From NCBI RefSeq assembly GCF_012396235.1, contig NZ_JAAXPA010000033.1, positions 41,753 to 105,752 of the forward strand: a stretch of 64,000 bases of DNA, given 5' to 3'. The notes under the pieces were generated by a model that worked only from the letters and a program-made list of their open reading frames with translations, did not search any database and was not told where the DNA came from. A program made the translations under genes and the position numbers. Origin of the DNA: Rhodococcus opacus (GTDB lineage Bacteria; Actinomycetota; Actinomycetes; Mycobacteriales; Mycobacteriaceae). This document shows positions 24,352 through 32,696 of the stretch, one piece after another (positions within the stretch are counted from its first letter, which is position 1; the number at the start of each line of letters is the position of its first letter).

Positions 24352-24918
24352 ACTCACGGGGCCGGCGGCCCTCAGAAGGAGGAGCACCGACGTCGCGAAG
24401 TCCTGATCGCCGTCGCTTCCGGTCGCGAGTCTCCTGAGCTGCAGGCCGGCGATGGTGGCGACGATGGTCGGCGCGACGGACGCCGCGTCCGGGACGCCGA
24501 GGGCGGTGAGGATCGTCACCGTCAAATCGTCGTACGCGGCGAAACATTCGGCGGCAGCCTGACGCAGCTCGTGGTCACGTCCCGCCTGGATGTACAGCTC
24601 GAACGGGGCGATCCGCTCGGCGGAGAACGCCAGATCCTTCGCGACCTTCCCGGTGAGTGCCGCGGCGTCCTCGAGGCTCAGCCCCTTGTCCCGGTATCCC
24701 TCCGCCAGATCGGACAGCCGCTGCGTCTCCTCCGTCACGAACCCGGACAACGCGGCGCGCAACAGGTCGGTCTGCGTGGGGAAGTGGTACGTGATGGAGC
24801 CGAGCGACACCCCGGCCTGCGCGGCGATCCGCCGATTGGTCACGCCCGGAATGCCTTCCGTGCCGACGATGTGCAGCGCCGCCGCGAGGATGCGGTCACG
24901 GACGTCCGTCGAAGCCAT
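24346..24918 (-). CDS. TetR-family repressor
   Basis: The protein has 190 residues from ATG 24918, 3 bases after the amidase stop. The N-terminal TetR helix-turn-helix is RILAAALHIVGTEGIPGVTNRRIAAQAGVSLGSITYHFPTQTDLL. The C-terminal ligand domain is alpha-helical (SAERIAPFELYIQAGRD). Co-transcription with the amidase and a perfect palindrome at the amidase promoter indicate autoregulation and control of the amidase. The ligand may be an amide substrate of the enzyme; this is inferred. Confidence 0.9.
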   Translation of the reverse strand: MASTDVRDRILAAALHIVGTEGIPGVTNRRIAAQAGVSLGSITYHFPTQTDLLRAALSGFVTEETQRLSDLAEGYRDKGLSLEDAAALTGKVAKDLAFSAERIAPFELYIQAGRDHELRQAAAECFAAYDDLTVTILTALGVPDAASVAPTIVATIAGLQLRRLATGSDGDQDFATSVLLLLRAAGPVSG

Positions 24919-24921
24919 CGG

Positions 24922-26367
24922 TCACCACCACCTCTCGGGACGTTCCAGGTCCCACCGCAGCACCGACTCGAGCTGGGCCGCGACCGACACCAGCAGCGGC
25001 TCGGCACCGTCGTGTCCCATCAGCTGGGCTCCGGTCGGCAGGTTGCCGGACGTGAACCCGGCCGGGACGTTCACGCTGGGCCAGCCCAGCACGTTCCACG
25101 GCCACGCGTACGGGCAGACCGCGGTGATCACCTTGTCCGTGGCCCAGGAGCTGATGCCGTCGATCCCCTCGACCCTCGGTGGGGGAGTCGCGGTGGTCGG
25201 GGCGAGGACGAGGTCGTACTTGTCGAAGATCGCCCCGACCCGTCGCTGCATCCTCGGCTCGGCGGCGCGGGCGGCGCGTAATGGCGCCCCGCGCAACAGT
25301 CGTCCGGTCCGGGCGTTGCCCTTCGTGCGGGGGTCGACGAGTGACGGGTCCGGGACCTTCCGCACCCAGTCGTCGATGCCGACCATCGACCGCGGGAGGA
25401 AGCCGAGCCCGAACATGATCCCGTAGTCGGGGTCGTCCACCACGACGCGATGCCCGAGCCTGCGCAGCGCCTCGGCGATCCGCGCGACGCCCTGGCGGAC
25501 TTCGGGATGCAGTGACGTGGGGGTCGCGGTGAACGGGATCCGCAGCGACAGCGCGATGCGTAGCGGTCCGGGGTCGCGGCCGACGGCGTCGCTGACGGTG
25601 ACCGGTGCGGGCGTGTGCAGGTCGCCCTCGTGCGGTCCCGATGCGACGTCGAGAAGCAGGGCCGCGTCGGCGACCGTCCGGGCCAGCGGGCCGTTGACGG
25701 TGAGGCCGTAGAACGCCTCGGCAGCAGGCCAGGTGGAGATTCGGCCGCGTTGCGGCTTGATCCCGACGAGGTTGGTCCAGGCGGCGGGGATGCGGATGGA
25801 CCCGGCGCCGTCCGAACCGATCGCCGCGGACACCACACCGGCGGACACGGCCGCCGCGGCGCCGCCGGACGACCCTCCGGGGGTGTGGTCACCGTTCCAG
25901 GGATTGCGGGTGTACCCGAAGGCCGATCCGCCGGTGAGCGGCCACTGTCCCAGCTCGGGACTGTTGGTCTTGCCCACGACGACGGCGCCGGCGGCGCGCA
26001 GCCTTCGCACCAGCTCGGAGTCGCGCGCCGCGGGCGGGAAGTCGCCCGGGCACCCGAACGCGGTCGGCTCGCCGGCCACGTCGACGTCGTCTTTCACGGC
26101 GATCGGGACCCCGAGCAGCGGCAGGCGCTCACCGGCGGCGATCCGGTGGTCGGCCTCGGCGGCTTCGGCCAGTGCCGTGGTCCGGCGGATCACCTTGAAC
26201 GCGTTGAGTGTCGGCTGGCTCGCGTCGATGCGGTCGAGGGCGGCGCGGGTGGCCGCGACCGACGTCGTGGCGCCGGAGGTCAGCGCCGTCACCTGCTCGA
26301 CGAGTCCCGGGGCCCGATCCCCGTCGTCGTCGCGCTGCCGTCGATCGTCCAAGTGTTCCGCGCTCAT
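24922..26367 (-). CDS. Amidase signature family hydrolase
   Basis: The protein has 481 residues from ATG 26367, with GGGGAGGGG upstream. The Ser-cisSer-Lys triad region is seen as PIAVKDDVDVAGEPT (Lys), TPGGSSGGAAAAVSAG and AIGSDGAGSIRIPAAWTNLVGIKP (nucleophile Ser). It hydrolyses amide or aryl-amide bonds in the cytosol; no signal peptide is seen. Family members include amidases for aromatic amides and the 6-aminohexanoate cyclic dimer type. The substrate is not predictable. It is the first gene of a two-gene unit with tetR. Confidence 0.88.
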   Translation of the reverse strand: MSAEHLDDRRQRDDDGDRAPGLVEQVTALTSGATTSVAATRAALDRIDASQPTLNAFKVIRRTTALAEAAEADHRIAAGERLPLLGVPIAVKDDVDVAGEPTAFGCPGDFPPAARDSELVRRLRAAGAVVVGKTNSPELGQWPLTGGSAFGYTRNPWNGDHTPGGSSGGAAAAVSAGVVSAAIGSDGAGSIRIPAAWTNLVGIKPQRGRISTWPAAEAFYGLTVNGPLARTVADAALLLDVASGPHEGDLHTPAPVTVSDAVGRDPGPLRIALSLRIPFTATPTSLHPEVRQGVARIAEALRRLGHRVVVDDPDYGIMFGLGFLPRSMVGIDDWVRKVPDPSLVDPRTKGNARTGRLLRGAPLRAARAAEPRMQRRVGAIFDKYDLVLAPTTATPPPRVEGIDGISSWATDKVITAVCPYAWPWNVLGWPSVNVPAGFTSGNLPTGAQLMGHDGAEPLLVSVAAQLESVLRWDLERPERWW

Positions 26368-26383
26368 GTCGCCCCTCCCCGTG

Positions 26384-26405
26384 ACTGTTCGTTCGAACGA
26401 ACAGT
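26384..26405. promoter_or_regulatory. 22-bp perfect palindromic operator of the amidase-tetR unit
   Basis: The palindrome is perfect over 22 bases with the core TTCGTTCGAACGAA. It sits 16 bases before the amidase ATG and overlaps a plausible -10 on the minus strand (GATACT, rc of 26403-26408). A repressor bound here would block initiation. Symmetry and length fit a TetR dimer-pair site. Confidence 0.85.
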
Positions 26406-26406
26406 A

Positions 26407-27855
26407 TCAGCCGAGATGTCGCCGGACTACCCCGCCGATCGCCTCGGCTGCCCCGCGGGCCCGCGATTCGGGCAGCCGGGCATACCCGCACACCAAGCCC
26501 CGCGGTCCGTCCGGGGTGGTGCGGTAGTCGGCGAGGCTCGGGACCGTCACACCGTGGTCCCGCAGCTCAGCCGACAGGGCGACGTCGTCGACGGAACCGG
26601 GCAGCGTGAGGACGACGTGGAGACCGGCCTCGATGCCGGCGAGCCCGACACCGCCCGTGTGGACCGCGGACAGTTGGTGCTGCAGTGCCGTGACGAAGGC
26701 GGCCCGGCGGGCCGAGTAGGTGCGGGAGGCGCGGGCGAGGTGCCGTGACAGCGCACCCGAGTCGATGAAATGCGCCAGCGCGAGGGCGGTGATCGAGCAG
26801 CACGCCTCACCGCTCGCGTCGAGGGCCCGGACGAGTCCCGGCCGCAGCGCCGGAGGGGCGATCACCCACGCCACCCGGATCGAGGGCGTGAGGATCTTCG
26901 ACGCGGTGCCCACGTACGCCACGCATTCGGACCCGCGGTCGATGCTGCGCAGGGCGGGCAGCGCCGACACGTCGTAGCGGAACTCGCCGTCGTAGTCGTC
27001 CTCGATGATCACCGTTCCGGACGCTGCGGCGTCGGCCACGAGCCGGGCCCTGCGGCCCACCGGCATCCGGGCACCCATCGGATACTGATGGGCAGGCGTG
27101 CAGTAGGCCGCGGCGTCGGACGCACGCAGCAGCGCGGGGTCGAGGCCGTCGCCGTCCACGGACACGCAGCGCGTCCGCACCCCCGAACCGTCGAGGACGG
27201 TGCGGGCCCGGCTGTAGCCGGGCTCCTCGAACACCACGTCCCGGCCGTCGAGTCCTGCGGCGGCAACGAGAGTGCGGAGCGCAGCGCCCACTCCGGGGAC
27301 GATCACCAGTTCGTCGGGGCGCGCGGCGATCCCCCGGGTGCGGCGTAGATGCGCCGCGAGAGACCGTCGCAACTCCGGGTGTGCGCCGGGGCCCGGGAGG
27401 TCCGACGTCACGGCCGCGGCGGCGGCCGACCGCCACGCCCGGCGCCAGTCGACGGTGGAGATCAGGGCGGGATCGGGGTGACCCGGAGTGAGATCCCAGA
27501 GCGCCGCCGGCTTCTCGGGGGCGGCGGAGGACGCCCGCTCCGAGGTTCGGGTGATCGTGTGCGAGGCGACGTGGGCGCGAGCCGCCACGTCGGCGCCCGG
27601 TGCGATCCGCGTGCCGGAACCGGCGCGGGCGTTCGCGTATCCGGACGAGCAGAGTTCGTCGTAGGCGTCGACCACCGACGCCCGCGCGACCGTCAGGTGT
27701 TCGGCCAGCGCCCGCGTGGAGGGCAGTGGGTCGCCGGGCCGCAGGCGACCCACGCGGATCTCGTCGAGGATCGACTCCGCGATGCGGTGCCGAAGCGGCG
27801 CGTCGGTGTCGGGGAGCCGCAACGTCAGGTGCAGTTCGGGGCTGATCCGGGGCAT
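26407..27855 (-). CDS. MocR/PdxR-type GntR regulator with aminotransferase domain
   Basis: The protein has 482 residues from ATG 27855. The GntR winged helix is LRHRIAESILDEIRVGRLRPGDPLPSTRALAEHLTVARASVVDAYDEL. The C-terminal fold-type I aminotransferase domain has TPAHQYPMGARM, VIIEDDYDGEFRY and the PLP lysine in GTASKILTPSIRVAWV. MocR regulators bind PLP as effector, and many control vitamin B6 synthesis or amino-compound use. It is divergent from a PNPOx-like gene, which supports a role in B6 or flavin-linked metabolism. The stop lies 1 base from the amidase operator. Confidence 0.9.
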   Translation of the reverse strand: MPRISPELHLTLRLPDTDAPLRHRIAESILDEIRVGRLRPGDPLPSTRALAEHLTVARASVVDAYDELCSSGYANARAGSGTRIAPGADVAARAHVASHTITRTSERASSAAPEKPAALWDLTPGHPDPALISTVDWRRAWRSAAAAAVTSDLPGPGAHPELRRSLAAHLRRTRGIAARPDELVIVPGVGAALRTLVAAAGLDGRDVVFEEPGYSRARTVLDGSGVRTRCVSVDGDGLDPALLRASDAAAYCTPAHQYPMGARMPVGRRARLVADAAASGTVIIEDDYDGEFRYDVSALPALRSIDRGSECVAYVGTASKILTPSIRVAWVIAPPALRPGLVRALDASGEACCSITALALAHFIDSGALSRHLARASRTYSARRAAFVTALQHQLSAVHTGGVGLAGIEAGLHVVLTLPGSVDDVALSAELRDHGVTVPSLADYRTTPDGPRGLVCGYARLPESRARGAAEAIGGVVRRHLG

Positions 27856-27864
27856 GGTCCTGAC

Positions 27865-27915
27865 AATACTGGTCTGCCGATAATGGTGATTGTGGATCTG
27901 GATGGGTAATCCACA
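27865..27915. promoter_or_regulatory. Divergent MocR/PNPOx control region with direct and inverted repeats
   Basis: In the 78-base gap, AATACTGGTCTG (27865-27876) and ATTGTGGATCTG (27889-27900) form imperfect direct repeats 24 bases apart. This arrangement is usual for MocR operators and partly like the PdxR motif reported in Corynebacterium (AAAGTGG..CTA). TGTGGAT (27891-27897) also pairs with ATCCACA (27909-27915). Binding by the adjacent regulator is inferred. Confidence 0.5.
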
Positions 27916-27933
27916 TGGGGTGAGGATGGTCTC

Positions 27934-28563
27934 GTGGACAAGATCATGAGATACCCGGACCGTGCCCGCACCGAACGAGCGCAACTCGACGCCGTCCTCG
28001 ACGCCGCCCCGATGGGCACCCTCGCCACCGTCGTCGACGGGCTGCCGTGGGCCGTGCCGATGCTCTACGCCCGCGACGGCGACAGGATCCTGCTGCACGG
28101 CTCCACCGGGGCCGGCGCGTTGCGGCAGGTGGCGGCGGGCGCACCGGCGGCGCTGTGCGTCGCGATGCTCGACGGAATCGTCGTCGCGGACACCCTGTTC
28201 GACTCGTCCGCCAACTACCGTTCGGCGGTGGTGCGGGGCAACCTCGTCACCCTCGGCGAAGACGAATCCGCCGACGCACTGAACGCGCTGTCGGACGTGC
28301 TGATCCCCGGCCGCAGCACGGAGGTCCGGGGGCACCGGCGCAAGGAACTCGCCGCGACACTCGCCCTCGCCCTCCCGATCACGGCGGGCCAGTGGACCGT
28401 CAAGGTGCGGGACGCACCACCGGGTGAACCCACCGAAACCAGCAGCGCCTGGGCCGGCGTGGTCCCCGTGCGGTCGGTCGCCGGTGCGCCCGTCCCGGCA
28501 CCGTGGGTGGCGAGCAACACACCCGTGCCCGCGTCCGTGTCGCGGCTGACCCGGACCGCGTAA
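27934..28563 (+). CDS. Pyridoxamine 5'-phosphate oxidase-like flavin-binding protein
   Basis: The protein has 209 residues from GTG 27934; ATG 27946 is an alternative start. The split-barrel fold is seen in MGTLATVVDGLPWAVPMLYARDGDRILLHGSTGAGALRQVAAGAP, followed by SANYRSAVVRGNLVTLGEDE and RGHRRKELAATLALALPI. These patterns belong to FMN-binding PNPOx-like proteins (nitroimidazole-resistance type), not to PdxH itself. The divergent MocR regulator probably controls it. The substrate or cofactor (FMN, F420 or heme) cannot be told from sequence. Confidence 0.82.
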   Translation: MDKIMRYPDRARTERAQLDAVLDAAPMGTLATVVDGLPWAVPMLYARDGDRILLHGSTGAGALRQVAAGAPAALCVAMLDGIVVADTLFDSSANYRSAVVRGNLVTLGEDESADALNALSDVLIPGRSTEVRGHRRKELAATLALALPITAGQWTVKVRDAPPGEPTETSSAWAGVVPVRSVAGAPVPAPWVASNTPVPASVSRLTRTA

Positions 28564-28569
28564 GGAAAG

Positions 28570-28611
28570 CGTCAAGAGCCGTAGGAGCCCCGTAAGCGCT
28601 TCGTCAGCGCC
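28570..28611 (+). promoter_or_regulatory. Four tandem repeats upstream of kdp, candidate KdpE operator
   Basis: CGTCAAGAGC (28570), CGTAGGAGCC (28580), CGTAAGCGCT (28591) and CGTCAGCGCC (28602) are direct repeats spaced 10, 11 and 11 bases. Head-to-tail repeats with one helical turn spacing are the binding pattern of OmpR/PhoB-class regulators such as KdpE. They end about 105 bases before the first ORF of the operon, with a possible -10 (TGATGC, 28635-28640) behind. Confidence 0.6.
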
Positions 28612-28641
28612 GCCTCTTTCGCCGAGATCGCGCGTGATGCT

Positions 28642-28675
28642 GGCATGACACCCCACAACCGTGGGGTGTCATGCC
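28642..28675. terminator. 15-bp perfect hairpin before the kdp operon
   Basis: GGCATGACACCCCAC (28642-28656) pairs perfectly with GTGGGGTGTCATGCC (28661-28675) around the loop AACC. No T-run follows. It may end the PNPOx-like transcript. If transcription of kdp starts before it, it would instead be a hairpin in the kdp leader. Confidence 0.6.
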
Positions 28676-28715
28676 TGCGCTGAACCGCAGGATCAGTACG
28701 AAGAGGGATCCTCAC

Positions 28716-28808
28716 ATGGCCGATGTGGCCTACGTCGCGCTCGTCCTCGGCGGATTCGCCTGTTGCGCGCTCGTTCTCCGTGCCCTGCAGACCGGACGCG
28801 TGAAATGA
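28716..28808 (+). CDS. Small single-span membrane protein at the head of kdp (30 aa)
   Basis: ATG 28716 follows GAGGGATCCTCAC. The peptide starts MADVAYVALVLGGFACCALV and is one membrane helix with a short basic tail (LQTGRVK). Its stop overlaps the kdpF ATG (ATGA), so translation is coupled. Similar tiny ORFs precede kdpF in other actinobacteria. By position it may be a regulator or accessory subunit of KdpFABC; this is inference only. Confidence 0.7.
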   Translation: MADVAYVALVLGGFACCALVLRALQTGRVK

Positions 28809-28903
28809 CGGGCGCCGGAATACTCGCGGTCGCGCTCGTCGCGATCGCCGCCGCGCTCGTCGTGTACCTCCTGATCGCGCTCATCGACCCGGAGCGGTTC
28901 TGA
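28805..28903 (+). CDS. kdpF: Potassium-transporting ATPase subunit KdpF
   Basis: The protein has 32 residues from ATG 28805. One transmembrane helix ends in VYLLIALIDPERF, the KdpF signature (YLLxALxxPERF). KdpF stabilises the KdpABC complex in the membrane. Its stop overlaps the kdpA start in TGATG. Confidence 0.92.
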   Translation: MTGAGILAVALVAIAAALVVYLLIALIDPERF

Positions 28904-30588
28904 TGACGCCTGCCCTGGCGGCCGGACTGCAGGTCGCTTTCGTCCTCGCGGTACTCGCGGTCGCGTACGTGCCGGTGGGCGACTACATGGCGCGCGTGTA
29001 CGAATCACGCCGTCACCTTCGCGTCGAATCCGTGCTGTACCGCCTGTGCCGCATCAACCCCCACACCGAGCAGACCTGGTACGGCTACGCGGGCAGCGTG
29101 CTGGGATTCTCGGCGGCGAGTGCGCTGTTCCTCTACTCCCTGCAGCGCATCCAGGGAGTGCTGCCGCTGTCCGGCGACCTCTCCGGGGCCAGCCCCGCCG
29201 TCGCCTTCAACACCGCCGTGTCGTTCGTGACGAACACCAACTGGCAGTCGTATGCGCCCGAAACCACAATGAGCAACCTGACCCAGCCGGTCGGGCTCGC
29301 CGTGCAGAACTTCGTGTCCGCAGCGGTGGGCATGGCCGTCGCAGTGGCGCTGATCCGCGGGTTCGTCCGGGTGTCGCGCGGCGGTGAGATCGGCAACTTC
29401 TGGGTGGACCTCACCCGCGGCAGCCTGCGCATTCTGCTGCCGCTCTCCTTCGTGATCGCACTGATCCTGCTGAGCCAGGGCGTGATTCAGTCCTTCCACC
29501 CGGGCTTCGCGTCCACCGGTCTGGACGGCAACTCCGTCACCAACGCGCTCGCACCCGTCGCCTCACAGGAAGCGATCAAGGAACTCGGCACCAACGGCGG
29601 CGGGATCCTCGCCGCCAACTCGGCGCATCCGTTCGAGAACCCGACGCCGGTCAGCAACATCGTCGAGATCCTCGCGATCCTGCTGATCCCGGTCTCCCTC
29701 ACCCGCACGTTCGGCACTATGGTCGGCGATCGCAAGCAGGGGCTGACCCTGCTCGCCGTGATGGGAATCCTGTGGGGATCGCTCCTCGCGGTCACGCTCG
29801 CGGCGGAGTCGGGTCGGCGCGGCGTCGCCGCCACCGCCGCGGGCGCGATGATGGAAGGCAAGGAGGTTCGTTTCGGAATTCCCGGTACGGCACTGTTCGC
29901 CGTGAGCACCACCGGAACGTCCACGGGCGCGGTGAATTCGGCGCACGACAGCCTGTCGCCACTCGGCGGCGGAGCCGTTCTGCTCAACATTCTGCTCGGT
30001 GAGATCGCGCCCGGCGGTGTCGGCACCGGGCTCTACGGAATCCTCGTCCTCGCCCTGATCGCCGTCTTCGTCGGCGGACTCCTCGTCGGCCGCACACCCG
30101 AATACCTGGGCAAGAAGCTGCGGCAGCGGGAGATCACGCTCGCCGCCCTGTCCGTGCTGGTGATGCCGGCGCTGGTCCTGATCGGCACCGGGATCACCGT
30201 GATCCTGTCCTCGACCACCGGCTACCAGGGCAACAGCGGCGACCCCGGAAGTCCCGGATCCATCCACGGGTTCTCGGAAGTGCTGTACGCGTTCGCGTCG
30301 GCCTCGAACAACAACGGCAGTGCGTTCGGCGGGCTGACGGTGACGAGCGACTGGTTCCAGACCGCCCTGGGCCTGTGCATGCTGTTCGGCCGGTTCCTGC
30401 CGATCATCTTCGTCCTCGCGCTCGCCGGATCCCTGGCGTCGCAGAAGAAGACCGCCGCGGGCGCCGGAACCCTGCCGACGGCGGGCCCGATGTTCACCGG
30501 GCTCCTCACCGGCACCGTCGTGCTCGTCGCGGCGTTGACATTCTTCCCGGCCCTCGCGCTGGGACCGATCGCGGAGGCTCTGCAATGA
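28903..30588 (+). CDS. kdpA: Potassium-transporting ATPase K+-channel subunit KdpA
   Basis: The protein has 561 residues from ATG 28903. About ten membrane segments are visible, with the conserved selectivity segments SFVTNTNWQSY, LGTNGGGILAANSAHPFENPTP, FAVSTTGTSTGAVNSAHDS and SASNNNGSAFGGL. KdpA forms the K+ pathway of the high-affinity uptake pump, using a channel-like fold of the SKT superfamily. It overlaps kdpB by ATGA. Length matches the family (about 555-560). Confidence 0.97.
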   Translation: MTPALAAGLQVAFVLAVLAVAYVPVGDYMARVYESRRHLRVESVLYRLCRINPHTEQTWYGYAGSVLGFSAASALFLYSLQRIQGVLPLSGDLSGASPAVAFNTAVSFVTNTNWQSYAPETTMSNLTQPVGLAVQNFVSAAVGMAVAVALIRGFVRVSRGGEIGNFWVDLTRGSLRILLPLSFVIALILLSQGVIQSFHPGFASTGLDGNSVTNALAPVASQEAIKELGTNGGGILAANSAHPFENPTPVSNIVEILAILLIPVSLTRTFGTMVGDRKQGLTLLAVMGILWGSLLAVTLAAESGRRGVAATAAGAMMEGKEVRFGIPGTALFAVSTTGTSTGAVNSAHDSLSPLGGGAVLLNILLGEIAPGGVGTGLYGILVLALIAVFVGGLLVGRTPEYLGKKLRQREITLAALSVLVMPALVLIGTGITVILSSTTGYQGNSGDPGSPGSIHGFSEVLYAFASASNNNGSAFGGLTVTSDWFQTALGLCMLFGRFLPIIFVLALAGSLASQKKTAAGAGTLPTAGPMFTGLLTGTVVLVAALTFFPALALGPIAEALQ

Positions 30589-32690
30589 GTGTGAACGTGA
30601 CCAGTCGTCCGGAAACCGGGGCGGCGACCATGACGCCCGAGGCCGGCCACGACCCGGCGCCCATGAAGGCGGGAATCTTCAGCCCCGCTCAGCTGGTGAC
30701 GGCGCTACCGGGCGCCCTGCGCAAACTCGACCCCCGGCACCTCGCCCGCAACCCGGTGATGTTCGTGGTGTTCGTCGGTTCCGTCGTCACCACCGTCATG
30801 GCCGTCGCCGACCCGTCGGTGTTCTCCTGGGCTGTCGTCGCCTGGTTGTGGTTCACCGTGTTGTTCGCGAATCTGGCCGAGTCGGTCGCGGAGGGGCGGG
30901 GCAAGGCGCAGGCGGCGAGCCTGCGGAAGGTGAAGCAGGACACGGTCGCCCACCGGATCACGGTGAGCGGCCGGGTGGAGTCGGTGGCGGGTACCGAACT
31001 CACCGTCGGCGACCGGGTCGTCGTCGAGGCGGGTGAGGTGATACCCGGCGACGGCGACGTCGTCGACGGCATCGCGACCGTGGACGAGTCGGCCGTCACC
31101 GGCGAATCGGCGCCCGTCGTCCGCGAATCCGGCGGCGATCGGTGTGCCGTCACCGGTGGCACGACCGTGCTCTCCGACCGGATCGTCGTCCGCATCACCG
31201 CGGCCCCCGGACAGTCGTTCGTGGACCGGATGATCGCCCTCGTGGAGGGGGCGGCGCGGCAGAAGACGCCGAACGAGATCGCGCTGAACATCCTGCTGGC
31301 GTCGCTGACGATCATCTTCCTGCTGGCCGTCGTCGCGATCGGTCCGATGGGCCTGTACGCGGGCCAGGAGCAGGATCCGATCAAGCTGATCGCGCTGCTG
31401 GTGTGCCTGATCCCCACCACGATCGGGGCCCTGCTGTCGGCCATCGGCATCGCCGGGATGGACCGGCTGGTGCAGCGGAACGTCCTGGCGATGTCGGGGC
31501 GGGCGGTGGAGGCCGCCGGCGACATCGACACACTGCTGATGGACAAGACCGGCACCATCACGTTCGGTAACCGGCAGGCCACGGCCTTGCATCCCGCACC
31601 GGGGGTTTCCGCGATCGAGTTGGCCACGGCCGCACGGTTGTCCAGCCTCGCGGACGGCACCCCCGAGGGTCGCAGCATCGTGGACCTGTGCGCCCGCGAC
31701 TTCGGGCTGGACCCGGCACCGTCCGAGGTGGAGAGAGCAGCGGAGTTCGTGCCGTTCACGGCGCAGACCCGGATGAGCGGACTCGACATCGACGGTGCCC
31801 GGATCCGCAAGGGCGCGAGCGACGCCGTGCTGACCTGGGTGCAGGCGCACGGCGGGCGCGCGGCGCCCGCGGTCACCGACAGCGTGAACCAGATCGCGCA
31901 GTCCGGGGGAACGCCGTTGGTGGTCGCCACCGTCCGCGGAGACGCGGCGACCGTCCTCGGCGTGATCGCGCTGTCGGACGTGGTGAAACCGGGCATCGCC
32001 GAGAGGTTCGCGGAACTGCGGGCCATGGGGATTCGCACGGTGATGATCACCGGCGACAACCCGTTGACGGCGAAGGCCATCGCGGCCGAGGCCGGAGTCG
32101 ACGACTTCATGGCCGAGGCGACACCCGAGGACAAGCTCGCGCTGATCCGCAAAGAACAGGAGGGCGGCCGGCTCGTCGCGATGACCGGGGACGGCACCAA
32201 CGACGCTCCGGCGCTGGCCCAGGCGGATGTCGGGGTGGCGATGAACACCGGCACGTCGGCGGCGAAGGAAGCCGGGAACATGGTGGATCTCGATTCGGAT
32301 CCCACCAAGCTCATCGAGGTGGTCGAGATCGGCAAGCAACTGCTCATCACGCGCGGTGCGCTCACCACGTTCTCGCTCGCCAACGACCTGGCCAAATACT
32401 TCGCGATTCTCCCCGCCCTGTTCAGCGGCATCTATCCGCAGCTGGACACGCTGAACATCATGCGGCTGGCCACCCCGGAATCGGCCATCCTGTCGGCGGT
32501 GATCTTCAACGCCGTGGTGATCGTCGCGCTGATCCCGTTGTCGCTGAAAGGCGTTCGCTACCGTCCGGCGTCCGCGTCGACGCTGCTGGGCCGCAACCTG
32601 CTGATCTACGGCCTCGGCGGTGTGATTACGCCGTTCGCCGGTATCTGGCTCATCGACCTCGTCGTTCGTCTCATTCCCGGAATTGGGTGA
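30585..32690 (+). CDS. kdpB: Potassium-transporting P-type ATPase subunit KdpB
   Basis: The protein has 701 residues from ATG 30585. The phosphorylated aspartate is Asp320 in LLMDKTGTITFGN. The actuator-domain loop is TVDESAVTGESAP, and the hinge is MTGDGTNDAPALAQADVGVAMNTGT. ALLVCLIPTTIGALLSAIGIAGMDRL is the transmembrane segment with the central proline. ATP hydrolysis here drives K+ through KdpA. It overlaps kdpA by 4 bases and is followed 6 bases later by kdpC. Confidence 0.97.
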   Translation: MSVNVTSRPETGAATMTPEAGHDPAPMKAGIFSPAQLVTALPGALRKLDPRHLARNPVMFVVFVGSVVTTVMAVADPSVFSWAVVAWLWFTVLFANLAESVAEGRGKAQAASLRKVKQDTVAHRITVSGRVESVAGTELTVGDRVVVEAGEVIPGDGDVVDGIATVDESAVTGESAPVVRESGGDRCAVTGGTTVLSDRIVVRITAAPGQSFVDRMIALVEGAARQKTPNEIALNILLASLTIIFLLAVVAIGPMGLYAGQEQDPIKLIALLVCLIPTTIGALLSAIGIAGMDRLVQRNVLAMSGRAVEAAGDIDTLLMDKTGTITFGNRQATALHPAPGVSAIELATAARLSSLADGTPEGRSIVDLCARDFGLDPAPSEVERAAEFVPFTAQTRMSGLDIDGARIRKGASDAVLTWVQAHGGRAAPAVTDSVNQIAQSGGTPLVVATVRGDAATVLGVIALSDVVKPGIAERFAELRAMGIRTVMITGDNPLTAKAIAAEAGVDDFMAEATPEDKLALIRKEQEGGRLVAMTGDGTNDAPALAQADVGVAMNTGTSAAKEAGNMVDLDSDPTKLIEVVEIGKQLLITRGALTTFSLANDLAKYFAILPALFSGIYPQLDTLNIMRLATPESAILSAVIFNAVVIVALIPLSLKGVRYRPASASTLLGRNLLIYGLGGVITPFAGIWLIDLVVRLIPGIG

Positions 32691-32696
32691 TCCCGC

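Noticed and set aside
28564..28715. c-di-AMP (ydaO-type) riboswitch before kdp
   Set aside because: The gap is only about 150 bases, is largely taken by repeats and one simple hairpin, and shows none of the conserved ydaO core.
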